DNA from: a virus
IMG/VR virus record: IMGVR_UViG_3300044675_002014
Coordinates: 1-31,073 of that record
Strand: one strand, 5' to 3'
DNA: 31,073 nt
Shown: in pieces, positions 22,334 through 29,059 of the stretch
Numbering within the stretch: the stretch's first letter is position 1
How the letters are laid out: every line of letters starts with the position of its first letter
Program-made: the position numbers and the translations under genes
Notes under the pieces: generated by a model
Seen by the model: the letters and a program-made list of their open reading frames with translations, nothing else
Told to the model about the DNA's origin: nothing
The model's database searches: none

Positions 22334-22675
22334 TTAACAAACTTTTTTTATTAATTTTTTTTTCTTCGCCTCGCTTACTATTTTGAAAACGTCCCTTGCT
22401 TGCATCTCTTGATCGTTGGCAATCTCCAGAGGGTTGTATCCGAAGTTTGTTAGTGTTATAATCTTGTTGATTTTCTCCTTTGGAAGCCCCTCGAGTAGGT
22501 GCTTGCCCGTACTCTTTCTCGGGTACTCCTCATGGATTCTTAATTGGACGTATAAGATGTAACCTATTTGCGCTTGGTCGATGTCAAGTTGTGCGCTTAT
22601 CTTGCGTTTGCTCAAGCCTTGGATGTACATCTCCCGCACCTGGTCGACTATCTGAGTGTATTTATTATTTGCCAT
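22334..22675 (-). CDS. Protein with two predicted HTH motifs
   Basis: The ATG at 22675 is preferred: translation from an upstream codon (22777) would read through a stretch better explained by the preceding 48-residue gene. The 113-residue product begins MANNKYTQIVDQVREMYIQG. Its first HTH (residues about 16-45, LSKRKISAQLDIDQAQIGYI) and second (about 70-103, with FGYNPLEIANDQEMQARDVF) suggest a small DNA-binding protein. The last residues are very basic (KKKKLIKK). It may be a transcriptional regulator of the early region. Confidence 0.7.
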   Translation of the reverse strand: MANNKYTQIVDQVREMYIQGLSKRKISAQLDIDQAQIGYILYVQLRIHEEYPRKSTGKHLLEGLPKEKINKIITLTNFGYNPLEIANDQEMQARDVFKIVSEAKKKKLIKKVC

Positions 22676-22794
22676 AATCTTTGGAAGGTTTCGGTGAATG
22701 GTAATTGCTCCTTGTTGTAAGTTGACCGCACGCCCTTTGGCTCGAGGTCTGCTGGGGTCTTGATTATCTTCCCGCAATAGGTGTAAGTTTTCAT
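22648..22794 (-). CDS. Small hypothetical protein coupled to the recombinase
   Basis: A 48-codon frame starts at ATG 22794, overlapping the TGA of the recombinase gene (ATGA, 22791-22794), and ends TAG at 22648. It overlaps the start of the HTH gene by 28 bases. The product begins MKTYTYCGKIIKTPADLEPK. The start/stop coupling, repeated throughout the genome, favours a real gene. It is not recognised. Confidence 0.58.
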   Translation of the reverse strand: MKTYTYCGKIIKTPADLEPKGVRSTYNKEQLPFTETFQRLWQIINTLR

Positions 22795-23405
22795 TTTATC
22801 TGAAGGTTTGTTTCGATATAATTACGGCACTCAATAACTCGCTTATTCACTCGCTCAATAAATTCTTCATCGTATGCAATGTCAAATTCTTTGATTCGTA
22901 AATAATCTGGGTAAATACTATAATCAATCGGCTCATCCCATTGCAATTGTTCGGGAGTATTTTGAAGCGTGTACACTAGCTTTGCATTTTTAAATCCTGT
23001 TAGGTTCATGTAACCTTGCAACTGAGCCTCATAATTTTTATCAACCTTGGTTTCAAATAAGGGAAAAGTGAAACAATCCCAAGACGATTTAAAATCGTAT
23101 ACTGTGAATTGCGTAATTAAATCGGGAGTTCCTGTCATAAAATCATTTTCAAAATGCTCTTGATTTTTAAGCACAAATCCTAAATTTTTTACCTCGGCAT
23201 AATACTCAATGGCCTCAATCTCGACCTCGTTTCCCTTGGTTAAATACTTGGAATTGATTTGCTTTTTAGTATTGTACAATTGCTCCTTCACCCATTGCTC
23301 GAGGTAAGCGATACACGTTTGCGAAAGTGTCTCGCTCTTTGATCTTGGCTCGGTCATAATTTGACCAATAGCCGAGCATCTGATTTTAAATTGATTTAGT
23401 TGCAT
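22791..23405 (-). CDS. YqaJ/lambda-exonuclease-like recombinase nuclease
   Basis: The 204-residue protein has the PD-(D/E)XK core of the family: KGNEVEIEA (Glu60/Glu62 region), GTPDLI (Asp95), YDFKSSW (Asp104, Lys106) and AQLQGYMN (residues 127-134, the conserved QxxGYM-type helix). It would degrade one strand from DNA ends to provide single-stranded DNA for recombination and repair of phage genomes. The gene overlaps by 10 bases the next upstream gene, which probably encodes its partner. Length is typical. Confidence 0.82.
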   Translation of the reverse strand: MQLNQFKIRCSAIGQIMTEPRSKSETLSQTCIAYLEQWVKEQLYNTKKQINSKYLTKGNEVEIEAIEYYAEVKNLGFVLKNQEHFENDFMTGTPDLITQFTVYDFKSSWDCFTFPLFETKVDKNYEAQLQGYMNLTGFKNAKLVYTLQNTPEQLQWDEPIDYSIYPDYLRIKEFDIAYDEEFIERVNKRVIECRNYIETNLQIK

Positions 23406-23863
23406 AGTAATTTTTCGTTTTCAGGTGAAATGGTAAACTGCTTTTTTATTTGTTCAATCGTAACCTTATTGGCTTTTATCGCTTCCTTGGCTCCCGCCCA
23501 TTTAGGATGTTGAGGGGTTAGGTCGAGTGAGTTTTTAACAATCCTCAAAGCATCGTGAATTTCTCCAAATGCCTTGACCTTTTCGGTTGAGATTTCTATT
23601 TTCTTACCAATCCAATCCTCAATATAATTCGAGTTCATTGTCTTTGCCGTTACCTTTAAATTTGTAGCGTTCATAATCATTGGCTTGTATTCGTGAAAAA
23701 ACAAAACAATGCATTCGCTTTGCCCTCCCTTACCATCGTGAACCATTTGTTTGTTTATCTCTTTGATGGTTGCGACAATGTTTTTGGTTTGACCAGCTGA
23801 GTCTATCAAATCCCAGCTTCCTAGATAATCCGTGTTTTTTAGCTTTTTAAAATGTGTTTTCAT
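23396..23863 (-). CDS. Recombinase-associated protein (possible ssDNA-binding/annealing partner)
   Basis: The 155-residue protein begins MKTHFKKLKNTDYLGSWDL. It has a beta-rich N-terminal half (about residues 10-75), with the segments FFHEYKPMIMNATNLKV and KKIEISTEKVKAFGEIHDAL characteristic of proteins adjacent to YqaJ nucleases in Bacteroidota phages. The overlap with the nuclease gene suggests one protein complex. By neighbour logic it may be a single-strand DNA-binding or annealing protein; I recognise no named domain. Confidence 0.72.
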   Translation of the reverse strand: MKTHFKKLKNTDYLGSWDLIDSAGQTKNIVATIKEINKQMVHDGKGGQSECIVLFFHEYKPMIMNATNLKVTAKTMNSNYIEDWIGKKIEISTEKVKAFGEIHDALRIVKNSLDLTPQHPKWAGAKEAIKANKVTIEQIKKQFTISPENEKLLCN

Positions 23864-23873
23864 TTGGTTTTGG

Positions 23874-24125
23874 TTAAAGGTTGTTTAAAATTTCTTCTTT
23901 TATTGCTTCAATCATTGAATCGGTTGGGGTCATATCCATGCCGTCCTCATAAGAAGCGAGGCTCGATGTGTGGTCAATCTTTACCTCGACCTCCCCATAG
24001 GCTGGGGCATACTCGCTCTCGTCCTCTCCGTAGGTTTCGATGGTATAATCACCGCACCAAATGTAATCCTTGCCTTCGTAGGTAAAATCGATTTCTTGGT
24101 CGTAGTAATTTTCTGTTTCGTGCAT
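23874..24125 (-). CDS. Small acidic hypothetical protein
   Basis: The 83-residue protein begins MHETENYYDQEIDFTYEG and is very acidic, with many Tyr and Glu (DYTIETYGEDESEYAPAYGE) and a helical C-terminus. A small, highly acidic early protein may imitate DNA, as several anti-host phage proteins do; that is speculation. A GC-rich hairpin lies upstream at 24148-24161. It has no recognised domain. Confidence 0.65.
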   Translation of the reverse strand: MHETENYYDQEIDFTYEGKDYIWCGDYTIETYGEDESEYAPAYGEVEVKIDHTSSLASYEDGMDMTPTDSMIEAIKEEILNNL

Positions 24126-24147
24126 TTAATTAAGGGTTTAAGGTAAA

Positions 24148-24161
24148 GCCCCCGAGGGGGC
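24148..24161 (-). terminator. GC-rich hairpin in the early intergenic region
   Basis: GCCCC (24148-24152) pairs with GGGGC (24157-24161) around CGAG, close in form to the hairpin at 21741-21760. On the minus strand it is followed by CTTTACCTTAAA, not a clean T run. It lies between the 84-residue and 83-residue genes. Confidence 0.45.
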
Positions 24162-24167
24162 GTTTGA

Positions 24168-24422
24168 TTATTTGATTTGCATTAAGGCTGCTTTCATTTC
24201 GATTGATTTGTAATTGTCAATCACTTCGTTCAAGTTTGCAAAGTATCTACCGCCTGACAAGTTCCCGTTTTCTAGCCTCACGAAGTAGTTATTGTAACGG
24301 CCTTCGCTGATTGTGATTTGGTAAACCTTGCTCTTTACTTGAATTCTTACTGATCTGTAAGTTGTCTCGGATACTGAAGGGTTGAAAAGTTCTGTTCCGC
24401 CGTTGATTGAGTGAAGTGTCAT
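24168..24422 (-). CDS. Hypothetical early protein (start of the leftward early operon)
   Basis: The ATG at 24422 is chosen (84 residues, MTLHSINGGTELFNPSVSET). The frame extends upstream but only with hydrophobic residues from the AT-rich promoter region, and a good promoter lies at 24483-24514. The protein is beta-rich, with RIQVKSKVYQITISEGRYNN near the centre. It is the first gene transcribed leftward from the divergent promoter region. No family is recognised. Confidence 0.65.
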   Translation of the reverse strand: MTLHSINGGTELFNPSVSETTYRSVRIQVKSKVYQITISEGRYNNYFVRLENGNLSGGRYFANLNEVIDNYKSIEMKAALMQIK

Positions 24423-24437
24423 GGTGCTTTTGGTTAG

Positions 24438-24456
24438 TTGCTGATTGATTGCTGAT
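24438..24456. repeat. Tandem 8-base repeat in the early operon leader
   Basis: TTGCTGAT occurs twice (24438-24445 and 24449-24456), an 11-base period that places both copies on the same face of the helix. It lies in the leader of the leftward early operon, between the promoter and the start at 24422. It could be an operator. Confidence 0.4.
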
Positions 24457-24482
24457 GTAAAATTAAACAAATAAATTAAAAA

Positions 24483-24514
24483 CAACTCTATTTCTAAAAA
24501 TATTTTCACACAAA
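24483..24514 (-). promoter_or_regulatory. Leftward early promoter in the divergent region
   Basis: On the minus strand TAGAGTTG (24483-24490; one mismatch to TAnnTTTG) lies 20 bases downstream of TTTG (24511-24514). It drives leftward transcription into the 84-residue gene and the early operon. A convincing plus-strand promoter for the 24572 gene is less clear (TATCTTG at 24552-24558 is a weak candidate). Confidence 0.5.
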
Positions 24515-24571
24515 ACGTAAATTAATTTTTTAGTCCCGTGGATTTTGCTTTTATCTTGAGAAAAAAAAGCC

Positions 24572-24937
24572 ATGAAATTTGACCAACAAGTGGGCGAAGT
24601 CCTCCAAGAAATTCAAGAAATGCTCATCGCAAAAAATCTTAAGTATGGCAATTCCGCCATAGAACCTTTGGGAGTATTCTCCAAGCTATCCCCCGAGGAA
24701 GGTATCAAGGTTCGCATAGATGACAAGTTGAAGCGGATAAAAAACGGAAGCCTTGAGAAGGATGACGAGGACGTTATCAATGATTTAATAGGGTACCTTG
24801 TCCTTTTAAAAATTCATTCAAATGAGCAAAGCAAATACGATGAATTGGATGGCTCCCACAAATGGAGCAAAGTAGAAAAGATGGAAAGGGGAGAGGATGG
24901 CAAGTGGAACTTTCAAGACCTCAAATTTGACTTGTAA
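24572..24937 (+). CDS. Nmad1-like protein (nucleotide modification-associated, DUF1599 type)
   Basis: The only plus-strand gene in the window encodes 121 residues. Segments KNLKYGNSAIEPLGVFSKL (residues about 22-40) and RIDDKLKRIKNGSLEKDDED with VINDLIGYLVLL (about 48-79) fit the all-helical Nmad1/DUF1599 proteins. These have been proposed from comparative genomics to take part in nucleotide or DNA modification, with resemblance to MazG-type pyrophosphatases. Co-presence with the Mom-like gene is consistent with that. It is divergent from the early operon, so it is probably expressed early and independently. No biochemical role is proven for the family. Confidence 0.72.
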   Translation: MKFDQQVGEVLQEIQEMLIAKNLKYGNSAIEPLGVFSKLSPEEGIKVRIDDKLKRIKNGSLEKDDEDVINDLIGYLVLLKIHSNEQSKYDELDGSHKWSKVEKMERGEDGKWNFQDLKFDL

Positions 24938-24976
24938 AAAGTAAAGCACCTTCTCGGAATGTAGCCGAATAACGAG

Positions 24977-24999
24977 GGTAAAATAAACGCTTTTTTACC
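24977..24999 (+). terminator. Possible terminator hairpin after the Nmad1-like gene
   Basis: GGTAAAA (24977-24983) pairs with TTTTACC (24993-24999) around a 9-base loop, in the gap between the convergent Nmad1-like gene and the 25043-25288 gene. Only a short T run follows. Convergent genes commonly share such a hairpin. The rest of the 105-base gap contains no further gene. Confidence 0.4.
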
Positions 25000-25042
25000 T
25001 TTGAGTATAAAAATGTAAAAAGGATTTAACCTTATGAGTTAA

Positions 25043-25288
25043 TCAATCAAAGTCTTCGTCTTGCGTGAGGTGGATTAGCTCGTCCCGAATCTCGGCATAA
25101 GTGCCACGAATTAGGCATGAGGAATTATCGTAAAAAAAGATTAGCTGGATATCGTTAATTAACTCTTGAACGTATGCAACATCCTTGACCCGAACCATAC
25201 GTCTCACAAACTCGTGCTTTACCTCCAAGCCCAAGGCATCCCAATCCATTGTCGACCCGTTGAGCATTACTTCGATTTCAATCCACAT
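25043..25288 (-). CDS. Small hypothetical protein
   Basis: The 81-residue protein begins MWIEIEVMLNGSTMDWDALG and is acidic at its C-terminus (LTQDEDFD). Its centre has beta/alpha character (LINDIQLIFFYDNSSCLIRG). It is one base past the stop of the membrane protein gene, so it is likely co-transcribed with the lysis-region genes. It is the last gene of the minus-strand operon that ends in the convergent gap. No recognised domain. Confidence 0.62.
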   Translation of the reverse strand: MWIEIEVMLNGSTMDWDALGLEVKHEFVRRMVRVKDVAYVQELINDIQLIFFYDNSSCLIRGTYAEIRDELIHLTQDEDFD

Positions 25289-25289
25289 A

Positions 25290-25838
25290 CTAGAATAGTT
25301 TTTTACCTACGCTTATTTGATGCACCCCAAGCAATGGTTCGAATTGATACGAAAACAAATACTTATTATCAAGGTACGAAAGTTTTGCGCTCGGTTGTAA
25401 TAGGGAAGAGACCCCAACGCCCAAATAAATGCCCTTTGGCTTTTGGACAATTGTCTCCGTTTTTGTCTCAGTTGTTGTGGTGTTTACCACGGGTATACTA
25501 TAATCGTTAATAGAGGTCATTTTTAGCACTTCTCCGAGGACTTCTCCGCTAACCTTAGTATTACCATACTTCGAAGGGAAGGACGTCTCAAAGGCTCTAA
25601 TTTGAGGCCGATAATTCAAGAGGATTGTATCCCGCAAAACTTGAGTTTTTATCTTGGTCTTTGGCACAAAGATAGTATCAATTGAGGCCACATAGATCGT
25701 GTCCGTTTCGGTCTTGGTTGTGAACTTATAAAAGGTTTCCGCCTCGGGCTTTGGGTATATTACAAAAGCTAAAAAGACCCCAACCAAAAAAGAGATGATT
25801 GATATGCGGATTCGCTCGTCATCGAGTAGGTCTTTCAT
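25290..25838 (-). CDS. Membrane-anchored envelope protein
   Basis: The 182-residue protein has an N-terminal membrane helix (residues about 12-30, ISIISFLVGVFLAFVIYP), a Thr-rich extended middle and a C-terminal Gly/Tyr/Phe-rich beta segment (about 135-182). Such proteins occur next to lysis genes in Bacteroidota phages and might bridge the inner and outer membranes like a spanin; this is inference from topology. The start overlaps the stop of a 30-residue peptide by 4 bases (ATGA). Confidence 0.72.
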   Translation of the reverse strand: MKDLLDDERIRISIISFLVGVFLAFVIYPKPEAETFYKFTTKTETDTIYVASIDTIFVPKTKIKTQVLRDTILLNYRPQIRAFETSFPSKYGNTKVSGEVLGEVLKMTSINDYSIPVVNTTTTETKTETIVQKPKGIYLGVGVSSLLQPSAKLSYLDNKYLFSYQFEPLLGVHQISVGKKLF

Positions 25839-25927
25839 AACTTGCCAAAGGTTCGGTTTTTATTAGCCGTGGAAAAGCCAAGGCATATTTGTTTTATTAT
25901 CGCTTTGATTTTTTCAAGTGTCGCCAT
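25835..25927 (-). CDS. 30-residue hypothetical peptide
   Basis: A 30-codon frame begins at ATG 25927, 12 bases after the stop of the 73-residue gene, and its TGA overlaps the next ATG (ATGA, 25835-25838). The peptide begins MATLEKIKAIIKQICLGF. The start/stop coupling, used at many genes here, is the main support. It is not recognised. Confidence 0.5.
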   Translation of the reverse strand: MATLEKIKAIIKQICLGFSTANKNRTFGKL

Positions 25928-25938
25928 TTTGTCGATAC

Positions 25939-26160
25939 TTACTTTTCAAGGTCAACGTTTTCCTCAATCAATAATCTCCGCAACTCGTCTCGGGTTGCTT
26001 TGTAAGCATCATACTCGCCGTCTGAGAGTTCTTCGTATTTCATCTTAGCTCTCAACCATTGGTCAATATCCCAAAGGATAGAGCGCATCTTTGCCCCCTC
26101 CACGGCGTTCCTATATTCGTGTTCTTCCTCGGGCAAGTTAAATGTGATTGTTGCTTTCAT
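25939..26160 (-). CDS. Small helical hypothetical protein
   Basis: The 73-residue protein begins MKATITFNLPEEEHEYRNAV. It has one beta strand, then charged helices (MRSILWDIDQWLRAKMKYEE and YDAYKATRDELRRLLIEENV). Its start overlaps the phosphoesterase stop by 4 bases (ATGA at 26157-26160). The layout is common in Bacteroidota phage genomes, but the function is unknown. Confidence 0.72.
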   Translation of the reverse strand: MKATITFNLPEEEHEYRNAVEGAKMRSILWDIDQWLRAKMKYEELSDGEYDAYKATRDELRRLLIEENVDLEK

Positions 26161-27038
26161 AGTGGGAATTTATGTGAGTCAATTAGTACGTCATAATTCT
26201 CGCTCCCTGCTTTGTATTGCACTCGACCCGTCAAGGTTAAGATGCGACCGCCCAAAGGTTTAATGGGTGCGCCTCTCTCAACGTGCCAACCACCGAAGCC
26301 GTCAACGTATTCTTCCTTATAGGTTCCCGTAATTGCAAGGTGAATTTGCTTTTGGATTAATTCGTAGCTCCGCTTTCCTGGGTTGTATTGCACCGCATCC
26401 CGTACATCGTTTCGGCTTGCGTTCTCGTGGATATGCCCCATGACAAAAATATCCATGTTCTCGTATGTCTCCAAGGCACGGGTCAAGTTGATGGCACCCT
26501 TGGTCACTATTCCACCGCCACCGCTTCCGTGAAAATATTTGAGCATTTTGGTGATGCTTGTATTTGATTTAATCTCCTTGCGGATAACCATCCAACCACC
26601 ATAACCACCCGTGAAAATATTCGCTTTGTTTTTATAGTTCATGAGGTCGACAAACCTTTGAAGTAAATCGGTCTCTTGATGCTTAATTATTGCGGTCTCG
26701 TGATTTCCGTAACCTATGACAGTTATGATGTGGGCGTAGGGGCTGAACCATTCAACCGCCGTCTCAACCACGCTATCCAAATACCTTGCATTGTTATGCT
26801 CGGGCAAAATATCGCTCTTGTTTCCTCTTCGGTCTCCTTTGCCTTGCATCAAACAGAACAAGTCACCCACAATCATCACGGGGATTAGATTATCCAAGCA
26901 ATAATCGAGGTGCCTCTTGAGCATTACTCGGTCGCATTTGGGGTTGTCCCAATGGAGATCCGATAGGATGGCAAGTTTACTATCATCCCTACTTAGTTCC
27001 AAGGTGTGGAGGTTTCGGGATACTTTGGTCAATTCCAT
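26157..27038 (-). CDS. Calcineurin-like metallophosphoesterase
   Basis: The 293-residue protein has the full set of metal-binding motifs: LSDLHWD (Asp27, His29), VGDLF (Asp59), YGNHE (Asn112, His113), FHGSGGGG (His170) and MGHIHEN (His202, His204), with normal spacing. Such enzymes cut phosphoesters in nucleotides or nucleic acid ends; the substrate here is unknown. A role in DNA end processing, or removal of host nucleotide signals, is possible. It stands alone between the membrane protein and the 73-residue gene and is intact. Confidence 0.85.
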   Translation of the reverse strand: MELTKVSRNLHTLELSRDDSKLAILSDLHWDNPKCDRVMLKRHLDYCLDNLIPVMIVGDLFCLMQGKGDRRGNKSDILPEHNNARYLDSVVETAVEWFSPYAHIITVIGYGNHETAIIKHQETDLLQRFVDLMNYKNKANIFTGGYGGWMVIRKEIKSNTSITKMLKYFHGSGGGGIVTKGAINLTRALETYENMDIFVMGHIHENASRNDVRDAVQYNPGKRSYELIQKQIHLAITGTYKEEYVDGFGGWHVERGAPIKPLGGRILTLTGRVQYKAGSENYDVLIDSHKFPL

Positions 27039-27050
27039 TTGGTTTGGTTT

Positions 27051-27242
27051 TTATTTGACGAACTTGTCAAACTTGGTGAGAATCGTATCGGGTGAAAACA
27101 CAAGCACGAGACCCGCCCCAATACCAAAGACGGCATCCGACCAAGAAACGCTCTTCACAAAAACGGAAACAATAGAGGCAACGATTAGCACCAAGCCGAG
27201 CGTGGTGGTTTTCCATTGCCTCACGTTATTAGTTACCTTCAT
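27051..27242 (-). CDS. Small membrane protein, possible holin
   Basis: The ATG at 27242 overlaps the amidase stop by 4 bases (ATGA at 27239-27242); an earlier in-frame start would lie deep inside the endolysin gene. The 63-residue protein begins MKVTNNVRQWKTTTLGLVLI and carries two hydrophobic segments (residues about 12-28 and 33-48). A small two-helix membrane protein directly after an endolysin is the classic setting for a holin. No sequence motif proves the function. The other candidate is the 64-residue membrane protein at 27776-27970. Confidence 0.7.
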   Translation of the reverse strand: MKVTNNVRQWKTTTLGLVLIVASIVSVFVKSVSWSDAVFGIGAGLVLVFSPDTILTKFDKFVK

Positions 27243-27664
27243 GTTAAATGCTTGTACTCCGCCTTTGCATCGAAACACGGGCAAGCCTTGTTTTGATTCG
27301 GGAAATCTCGGTGACCTTGAATGATTAGGTTCTTGTTTTCGCTCCATTCAATCGCCTCATTTATGCACTCCAAAAGGGCTTTTTTTTGCGCAGCGGTTCG
27401 GTTGTCAATCGGCCTCCCTTCTTTAGTTATGCCACCAATATAAGAGATGTTAATCGTGTGATTATTGAAGCCCCGCACGCCATTGGAAACTTGGTCAAAA
27501 GGAAGTAATCGGTGTACTACACCTTTTGCATCGATTAGCAAATGATATCCTGGGTTTTTCCATCCAAGGTGATTTCTCCAATAACGAAGTATCGCCTCGG
27601 GTGTGGCATTTGGTTGGCTTGCGGTGCAATGTATTGCGATAAATTTGATAGCTCTTTTTTTCAT
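27239..27664 (-). CDS. N-acetylmuramoyl-L-alanine amidase endolysin
   Basis: The 141-residue protein belongs to the Amidase_2/T7-lysozyme type. Likely zinc ligands are His12 (IHCTAS), His118 (QGHRDF) and Cys128 (KACPCFD), and Tyr40 with Lys126 are probable catalytic residues by comparison with T7 lysozyme. It cuts the amide bond between muramic acid and L-Ala in peptidoglycan. There is no signal peptide, so it needs a holin. It is coupled by ATGA overlap to both a 42-residue basic protein upstream and a membrane protein downstream. Confidence 0.9.
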   Translation of the reverse strand: MKKRAIKFIAIHCTASQPNATPEAILRYWRNHLGWKNPGYHLLIDAKGVVHRLLPFDQVSNGVRGFNNHTINISYIGGITKEGRPIDNRTAAQKKALLECINEAIEWSENKNLIIQGHRDFPNQNKACPCFDAKAEYKHLT

Positions 27665-27789
27665 CTTCCTTGCCCTCTGTATTGTTTGACTTTGCTACCC
27701 TTTGGGGTGTTGGTATTCTTTGCCTTACCCGTTCTCTTCTTTCCGAAGGACGTCTTTACTTGTGCCGCACTTACTTTAGCCTTTGCCAT
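27661..27789 (-). CDS. Small basic protein ending in YRGQGR
   Basis: A 42-codon frame begins with ATG 27789 and its TGA overlaps the amidase ATG (27661-27664). The product is very basic (GKKRTGKAKNTNTPKGSKVK), ending QYRGQGR. Short proteins with this end are widespread in Bacteroidota phages near lysis or structural genes, so it is a good lineage marker. Its function is unknown. It overlaps the upstream membrane gene by 14 bases. Confidence 0.75.
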   Translation of the reverse strand: MAKAKVSAAQVKTSFGKKRTGKAKNTNTPKGSKVKQYRGQGR

Positions 27790-27970
27790 TCTCTTGATTT
27801 CTTTTGATTTCGTGCTTTAACTTATAACCCAAATAGATGATTGAAAGGATAGAAATCACGGATGTGAAAACCACGTTTATAAATTGGAGTCCAGCCATAG
27901 CCGTGACGTTGGCAAACATCGCCAAAAAGGTCGAGGGTACTCCTAACTCATCGCTTTTCAAAATATTCAT
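27776..27970 (-). CDS. Small membrane protein, holin-like
   Basis: The 64-residue protein begins MNILKSDELGVPSTFLAMFA and has one or two hydrophobic helices (residues about 13-50), then a basic C-terminus (YKLKHEIKRNQENGKG). It precedes the endolysin in transcription order, so it is a second holin candidate. It overlaps the basic-protein gene by 14 bases and starts 4 bases after the tail-completion-like gene. Confidence 0.7.
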   Translation of the reverse strand: MNILKSDELGVPSTFLAMFANVTAMAGLQFINVVFTSVISILSIIYLGYKLKHEIKRNQENGKG

Positions 27971-27974
27971 TTTT

Positions 27975-28409
27975 TTAGGTAGTTGGAACTTGACAAAGGT
28001 TGAGAGGCATCGGGCTTGTAATCTCTATTTCAATACTAACGCCAGCGGTGAAGTCATCGAATCGCTCTTGAAAGAATTCGACCGAGGCTTGCGGCTGAGT
28101 GTTAAAGTTATAATCGTTATCCAATTTTAATTTCGCCAAGACATCCAAGGCCACAAGCAATTGATCGCTTTGAACTTGCAAGCGGTTGCTCTTATCCTCG
28201 GTTAGCAAGTCGGCAAACAAAAGAACGAGGCGGTAGCGCATCGTCATGTTTGAGTATTGCGAAGGCCGTACAACTGTCCAAAATACGGGGTAAACTATCT
28301 CGCCCCCGTTATCCGTGTAATCGTAGATATCACCCTCTCCGAACGTCCGAATCATCGGATGGTCTTCTTGGATTGCCTTGAGTTTTTCGATTAGATTTGA
28401 GAGTGTCAT
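27975..28409 (-). CDS. Tail completion/terminator-like structural protein
   Basis: The 144-residue protein begins MTLSNLIEKLKAIQEDHP, and its centre (YPVFWTVVRPSQYSNMTMR, then YRLVLLFADLLTEDKSN, residues about 40-75) is a pattern I associate with Bacteroidota phage virion proteins next to the connector. It would be at the head-tail interface or the tail terminator by position. There is no catalytic motif. It is followed by the lysis block. Confidence 0.68.
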   Translation of the reverse strand: MTLSNLIEKLKAIQEDHPMIRTFGEGDIYDYTDNGGEIVYPVFWTVVRPSQYSNMTMRYRLVLLFADLLTEDKSNRLQVQSDQLLVALDVLAKLKLDNDYNFNTQPQASVEFFQERFDDFTAGVSIEIEITSPMPLNLCQVPTT

Positions 28410-28461
28410 CTTGCTTGCTTAGGTACTGCTTGAGCTTCTTTTCGTTTTTCGAGTAAGCCAT
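28330..28461 (-). CDS. Possible small basic protein before the tail-completion gene
   Basis: A 43-codon frame begins at ATG 28461 in the short gap after the connector gene and overlaps the next gene by 80 bases. Its product begins MAYSKNEKKLKQYLSKQDDT and is basic. A long overlap in another frame is unusual here, where most overlaps are 4-28 bases, so this may be chance. It is listed because it fills the 56-base gap and has a good ATG. Confidence 0.3.
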   Translation of the reverse strand: MAYSKNEKKLKQYLSKQDDTLKSNRKTQGNPRRPSDDSDVRRG

Positions 28462-28465
28462 GTTT

Positions 28466-29059
28466 TTAGAATGGTTTCTTGTATCGGTTGCCTTGGTATC
28501 TCTCCGAGTACGGGCGGTAATCCTCATAATCACCACGACCCAAGTTGATAGCAACCTTATATTGATTGCTCACGGGTTGGATCGTAGTCACATCACTTCC
28601 TGGGTTCAAGTACTCGGGGTAAAGAGTGGAGTTTGCGCATAGGTAATTGATAGACCTTTCGGCATACCACTCCGCATAACCCTTATAATATTGGCTCACG
28701 CTTTGCAACTCGGCAAAGGTTGGCTCGGTTATGTTCTCGCTCTTGCGCTTAACCACGCCCTTGTTGACGAACTTGTATTGCATCGCCATTGGCAACTCTC
28801 CCAAGACGTAATTGAAGAGCGTATCCGTTAGGTAGTCATCGAGCAAAGTCTTATAAACCGCATTGCCCGCTTGTCCAATGGTACCCGCCACGATGAGGTC
28901 AAGAATCTTGTCATACAAGGCCGTTCCCACGATGGGGTGGATGTACCTATCTTGCGTCATCTTAATGACTTGAGTGACGTTTTTAAGGTCAATATTTGCA
29001 CTTGCAACTGTGAAGTCCTTGAAGGACTGCTCACTTATCATCAATACGTTTGCGCTCAT
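28466..29059 (-). CDS. Head-tail connector protein (DUF6712-like)
   Basis: The ATG at 29059 overlaps the portal stop by 4 bases (ATGA) and is preferred over an earlier start inside the portal gene. The 197-residue protein begins MSANVLMISEQSFKDFTVAS and has a helical region with TQVIKMTQDRYIHPIVGTAL, then LLDDYLTDTLFNYVLGELPM, and an extended Tyr/Arg-rich tail (DYRPYSERYQGNRYKKPF). This fits connector adaptors of DUF6712 type that attach beneath the portal. Its direct coupling to the portal gene supports it. Confidence 0.75.
   Translation of the reverse strand: MSANVLMISEQSFKDFTVASANIDLKNVTQVIKMTQDRYIHPIVGTALYDKILDLIVAGTIGQAGNAVYKTLLDDYLTDTLFNYVLGELPMAMQYKFVNKGVVKRKSENITEPTFAELQSVSQYYKGYAEWYAERSINYLCANSTLYPEYLNPGSDVTTIQPVSNQYKVAINLGRGDYEDYRPYSERYQGNRYKKPF

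Noticed and set aside
24996-25003. TACCTTTG on the plus strand, a perfect -7 element
   Set aside because: It would read into the antisense of the 25043-25288 gene, has no TTG/TTTG at the right distance, and overlaps a hairpin arm. An antisense RNA is possible but unsupported.
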